DNA from: Actinomadura macra NBRC 14102
GTDB taxonomy: Bacteria > Actinomycetota > Actinomycetes > Streptosporangiales > Streptosporangiaceae
Direction: 5' to 3'
Length of the DNA: 64,000 bases
Assembly: GCF_001552215.1 (NCBI RefSeq)
Contig: NZ_BCQT01000010.1
Span: 310,001 to 374,000, forward strand
Shown: positions 61,376 through 64,000 of the stretch, in pieces
Numbering within the stretch: position 1 is the stretch's first letter
Layout of the letters: the number at the start of each line of letters is the position of its first letter
Translations under genes and position numbers: made by a program
Notes under the pieces: model-generated
The model's database searches: none
What the model saw: the letters and a program-made list of their open reading frames with translations, nothing else
Told to the model about the DNA's origin: nothing

Positions 61376-61611
61376 GGCGCCGGGGACAGGTGGCCGACGA
61401 TGATGACGGCGGCGCCCGTGATGTCGTCGGCCTCTGCGAACGCCTCGTTGTTAGCGGCATTGAAAAACCACATTCGGTCCTGGTCGATGACCCGCGGCTT
61501 GCAAGTGATCGTCTGAACCGCACCGGTGGGATCGTCCGGACGGGTCACGATGATGGCCAGCGGGCTGGCCCGCAGTTCCACGACGAAGCCGCGCCCCTGC
61601 AAGGTGGTCAT
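61372..61611 (-). CDS. Hypothetical protein, 79 aa (cassette gene 1)
   Basis: No family recognised. Beta-rich: TTLQGRGFVVELRASPLAII, VQTITCKPRVIDQDRMWFF, then DDITGAAVIIVGHLSPAP. It is first in the cassette and divergent from the XRE-TPR regulator across 342 bp that includes repeat copy B. The regulator is the obvious candidate controller. Confidence 0.55.
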   Translation of the reverse strand: MTTLQGRGFVVELRASPLAIIVTRPDDPTGAVQTITCKPRVIDQDRMWFFNAANNEAFAEADDITGAAVIIVGHLSPAP

Positions 61612-61732
61612 CAGGTCGTAGAGCTTCGGGTAGGCGTGCCGATGTTCGGTGCCATCGAAGCAACCGCCCGTGACCGCTCCGCGTAGTTCGTACCCTGCCC
61701 CATAGCCGGACTCCGTTTCCGGTTAGGCTCCG

Positions 61733-61771
61733 GCCGGTGCTCGTAACACCGCGTCCGGGGCCGCTTTGTCT
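61733..61771. repeat. Imperfect direct repeat, copy B
   Basis: It matches copy A at 60517-60558 in block order and spacing within a few bases. It lies in the 342-bp divergent region between cassette gene 1 and the XRE-TPR regulator, which otherwise shows no gene. It could be a regulator-binding or promoter element that was duplicated. Confidence 0.5.
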
Positions 61772-61953
61772 CTGGGCGGGACCACGCGCCGATGGTGGCC
61801 GTGCCGGGCCACCCGGGAACTTCAGCGGTTGGCGCGTGGCCCCGCATCACTGAGTGAAACCCCTGCACAGTGCGTCACGGAACGCACACAATGGTTTGTA
61901 GCCCTGGGGTGTTGCCTCACCAATATCCCCGCCTTCGCGACGAAGGGTGCGTT

Positions 61954-63261
61954 ATGACCGACCAACAACGCCCGGCATGGGCGATCCGCCTCCAAGCCGA
62001 GCGACAAGCGCGCGGGTGGGGTCCCTTCGAGGCCGCCCGCCGGTTACGCGAGGCGATCAACATCACCGAGCACCCCGGCGACAAGGTCAAAAGCCTCGCC
62101 TCACAGATCACCCGACACGAAAAGGGACACACGTTTCCCGTCGAGTGGGCCAACGCGTACGCCACCATCTACGACATCCCCCACGAGGAACTGTTCGGCA
62201 CCGAGAACGCATCGGTCATACCGGGAGCTAGCGTGGAGATCCAGGCACCTCCGCTCCCGTGGGAGGACGACATGGAGCGTCGCGCATTACTGCAACTCGC
62301 CGCGCTGGGATTCAGCGTGGGGACGCTCGGCTCAACCGGGGAACCGGTCCGTCAACTACTCGCCCTAGCGCTGAACAGCGAACCGCGCGAACTCGATGAC
62401 TGGCATCTGACTGTGGCAGATCATTTGCACGCGATCCGCACCCGACCTCCTGCGCAGGTTCGTGACGGCCTGCTGGTCAACCTGGTCGCAGTCCAGCGTC
62501 AGCTACGGGACACCGGACCGCGCGAGCCAGGGGTATCGATCGAGCTGCGTCGGGTCATCGCTGCGCTGTCCGTGCTGTATGCGAACACCCTCACTCGGCT
62601 TGGCAATGACGACGCCGCCATTCAATGGTGGCGCTCTGCCAAAGTCGCTGCCGATGCAACTGGAGACCTTGATCTTCGGCTTGGCGTGCGCGTCACGGAG
62701 GCAGGTCACGGACTCTATGGTCAGCGAGATCCGGCGACTGTTCTTGCCCTCACCGAGCAGGCACAGCGCATCGCTGGCCGCAGCCCGCGTAGGGCGCTGG
62801 TCGCCTACGCCCGAGCCAAGACCCTCACAAGGTTGGGCAGGCACGCCGATGCGCGGCGGGGCCTCGACACCTATCGCAGCATCGCCGAGACCGCGCCGGT
62901 AGCCCAAGGGATCATGGCCGATTACTGGGACAACTTCCAATCAGATTGGGCCGAGCTCCAGATCTATGCCGCCATCGGCGACGAGCCCAGAGTGAACCAG
63001 GCTGCTGAGCACAACCTCGCCAGAATCTCGGATCACCAGTACGTGCCGATGATCCACCTGCAGCGCGCCCTGTGCACCGTGGTCAACGGCGGGACCGATC
63101 GCGGCACGCAGCAGGCTACGGAGATTCTCGCCGCGCTGCCTCCCGCCGAGCAGAGCCAAATGATCACCAAGACAGGGAAGACCGTGTTGCGTGCCGTCCC
63201 GGTCGAGCAGCGGGACCGACCCGCCGTCCGAGAGTTACACGCGCTGACCGCCGGAGCCTGA
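61954..63261 (+). CDS. XRE-family regulator with TPR-like C-terminus
   Basis: A 435-aa protein. The N-terminal HTH is AWAIRLQAERQARGWGPFEAARRLREAIN, then SLASQITRHEKGHTFP for recognition. The C-terminal 340 residues are helical repeats (LYANTLTRLGNDDAAIQWWRSAKVA, RRALVAYARAKTLTRLGRHADARRGL) that probably sense a ligand or partner. GAAGGG precedes ATG 61954. Divergent from the small-protein cassette. Length normal, motifs intact. Confidence 0.85.
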   Translation: MTDQQRPAWAIRLQAERQARGWGPFEAARRLREAINITEHPGDKVKSLASQITRHEKGHTFPVEWANAYATIYDIPHEELFGTENASVIPGASVEIQAPPLPWEDDMERRALLQLAALGFSVGTLGSTGEPVRQLLALALNSEPRELDDWHLTVADHLHAIRTRPPAQVRDGLLVNLVAVQRQLRDTGPREPGVSIELRRVIAALSVLYANTLTRLGNDDAAIQWWRSAKVAADATGDLDLRLGVRVTEAGHGLYGQRDPATVLALTEQAQRIAGRSPRRALVAYARAKTLTRLGRHADARRGLDTYRSIAETAPVAQGIMADYWDNFQSDWAELQIYAAIGDEPRVNQAAEHNLARISDHQYVPMIHLQRALCTVVNGGTDRGTQQATEILAALPPAEQSQMITKTGKTVLRAVPVEQRDRPAVRELHALTAGA

Positions 63262-63272
63262 CCCCCGACACG

Positions 63273-63305
63273 ACGCCCCACCGATCATCGCGACCGGTGG
63301 GGCGT
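63273..63305. terminator. Terminator hairpin after the XRE-TPR gene
   Basis: ACGCCCCACCG (63273-63283) and CGGTGGGGCGT (63295-63305), an 11-bp perfect stem with an 11-nt loop, 11 bp after the stop. It can also serve the convergent P450 gene. Confidence 0.8.
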
Positions 63306-63362
63306 TGAGCGTCCGACTCCGGCCCGCGAGTGAACCGGCACGCGCCATGCATTGGTGGCCGG

Positions 63363-64000
63363 TCAGTTGGCGGTTGGTTTCCAGTGGACGGGCACGGCGA
63401 CGGGGCCGCCGAAGATGGGCAGGTGATCTTGGAGGTCGATGTGGTGTCTGGGGACGGTCAGGGCCAGGTTGGGCAACTGCTGGAGCAGGCTCATGAGGGC
63501 GATGGTGGCCTCCAGGCGGGCGAGCGTCGCGCCCGGGCAGTAGTGGATGCCTTTGCCGAACGCCAGACTCGGTCCTTCGTCGCGACGGAGGTCCAGCCGT
63601 TCGGGGGACCTGAACCGTTCTGGGTCGCGGTTGGCGTCACGCAGCATGATGGTGACCCTGTCGCGCGGGGCCAGGGCAGCCTCGCACAGCGTCACGGGTT
63701 GGGTGGCGAAGCGGGGCGAGCCCTGCGGGTTGGGTGAGATGAAGCGCAGCAGTTCCTCGACCGCCGCGGGCATCAGCGCCGGGTCGTCGCGCAACTCGGC
63801 GAGCTGGTCAGGGTGGTCGAGCAGGACGATCACCGCATGGGCGATGAAGCGGGCGAGGGGCTCGACACCGGCGATGATCAGCTGCGCGAAGGCGGACGTG
63901 AGCTCGTCGTGGTCCAGGCCGCCGGGCCGGCCTTCGGACTGGACGAGAGTGGTGACGAGGTCGGGTCCGGGGTGACGTCGCTTCTCGGCGATCACCTCGT
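63363..64000 (-). CDS. Cytochrome P450 (C-terminal part, cut by window end)
   Basis: About 212 residues are visible, and the gene continues beyond 64000. The heme-ligand loop is LAFGKGIHYCPGATLAR. The ExxR motif is EELLR. The I-helix reads IIAGVEPLARFIAHAV, with Pro where most P450s have the oxygen-activating Thr. The fold and length match bacterial class I P450s. No redox partner is nearby in the window. Substrate unknown. Confidence 0.9.
   Translation of the reverse strand, partial: EVIAEKRRHPGPDLVTTLVQSEGRPGGLDHDELTSAFAQLIIAGVEPLARFIAHAVIVLLDHPDQLAELRDDPALMPAAVEELLRFISPNPQGSPRFATQPVTLCEAALAPRDRVTIMLRDANRDPERFRSPERLDLRRDEGPSLAFGKGIHYCPGATLARLEATIALMSLLQQLPNLALTVPRHHIDLQDHLPIFGGPVAVPVHWKPTAN

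Noticed and set aside
1..64000. tRNA, rRNA, CRISPR arrays
   Set aside because: Looked for cloverleaf-like T-arms (GGTTCGANNCC), conserved rRNA segments and regularly spaced repeats; none convincing. A tRNA-scan was not run.

Overview
The window is uniformly high-GC DNA with dense gene packing, frequent GTG starts, ATGA/GTGA stop-start overlaps and many multi-kilobase one-strand operons. Together with the gene families present (KdpC with a long insert, XRE-TPR regulators, an EACC1-caspase module, DUF35/lipid-transfer-thiolase pairs), this points to a filamentous actinomycete, perhaps of the Streptosporangiales. That placement is inference. I see no rRNA, tRNA or CRISPR array.

Region 1 (0.1-19.4 kb) is a specialised-metabolite locus. 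At its centre is a class I lanthipeptide cluster. A 71-residue Cys-rich precursor with an FDLD leader box and an ABC exporter lie on the minus strand. Diverging from them are a full-length LanB dehydratase, a LanC cyclase, a JmjC/cupin-type oxygenase and a winged-helix regulator. To its left are a LysR and a TPR regulator, a TenA-like protein, a single-module adenylation-carrier-reductase (A-T-R) enzyme, a flavin amine oxidase and the first third of an aminotransferase cut off near 8.2 kb. To its right are a GlxA-type regulator and a second copy of the winged-helix regulator.

Region 2 (19.4-37.8 kb) is one minus-strand catabolic supra-operon. It encodes a peptide-type ABC importer, a FadR-type GntR regulator, two thiolase-like/DUF35 pairs whose thiolases lack the usual Cys nucleophile, a double class III CoA-transferase, a class I CoA-transferase, an amidase, an aldehyde dehydrogenase, an Ldh-type dehydrogenase and a lactonase-type metallo-hydrolase. 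The likely logic is import, CoA activation, retro-aldol cleavage and aldehyde oxidation. The substrate is unknown.

Region 3 (38.1-48.5 kb) looks like signalling and biological-conflict genes: a receptor Ser/Thr kinase, an EACC1 plus caspase-like peptidase pair, an ECF-like sigma factor coupled to a TPR protein, a membrane-anchored pentapeptide protein, a three-helix-bundle protein and a luciferase-domain protein. Region 4 (48.6-55.2 kb) is the kdpFABC potassium ATPase operon with an extra 27-aa membrane peptide in front. Its promoter has a triple TGACGC repeat, and the same repeat with the same spacing lies upstream of a nearby 4-TM protein gene.

Region 5 (55.3-64 kb) is patchy accessory DNA. 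It holds an ISL3 transposase remnant, a lower-GC block with an orphan eCIS-core/phospholipase C-like fusion and a protein with an amphipathic Trp/Phe-rich tail, a NACHT-ATPase remnant, a three-gene small-protein cassette flanked by imperfect repeats and divergent from an XRE-TPR regulator, and a cytochrome P450 cut by the window end.
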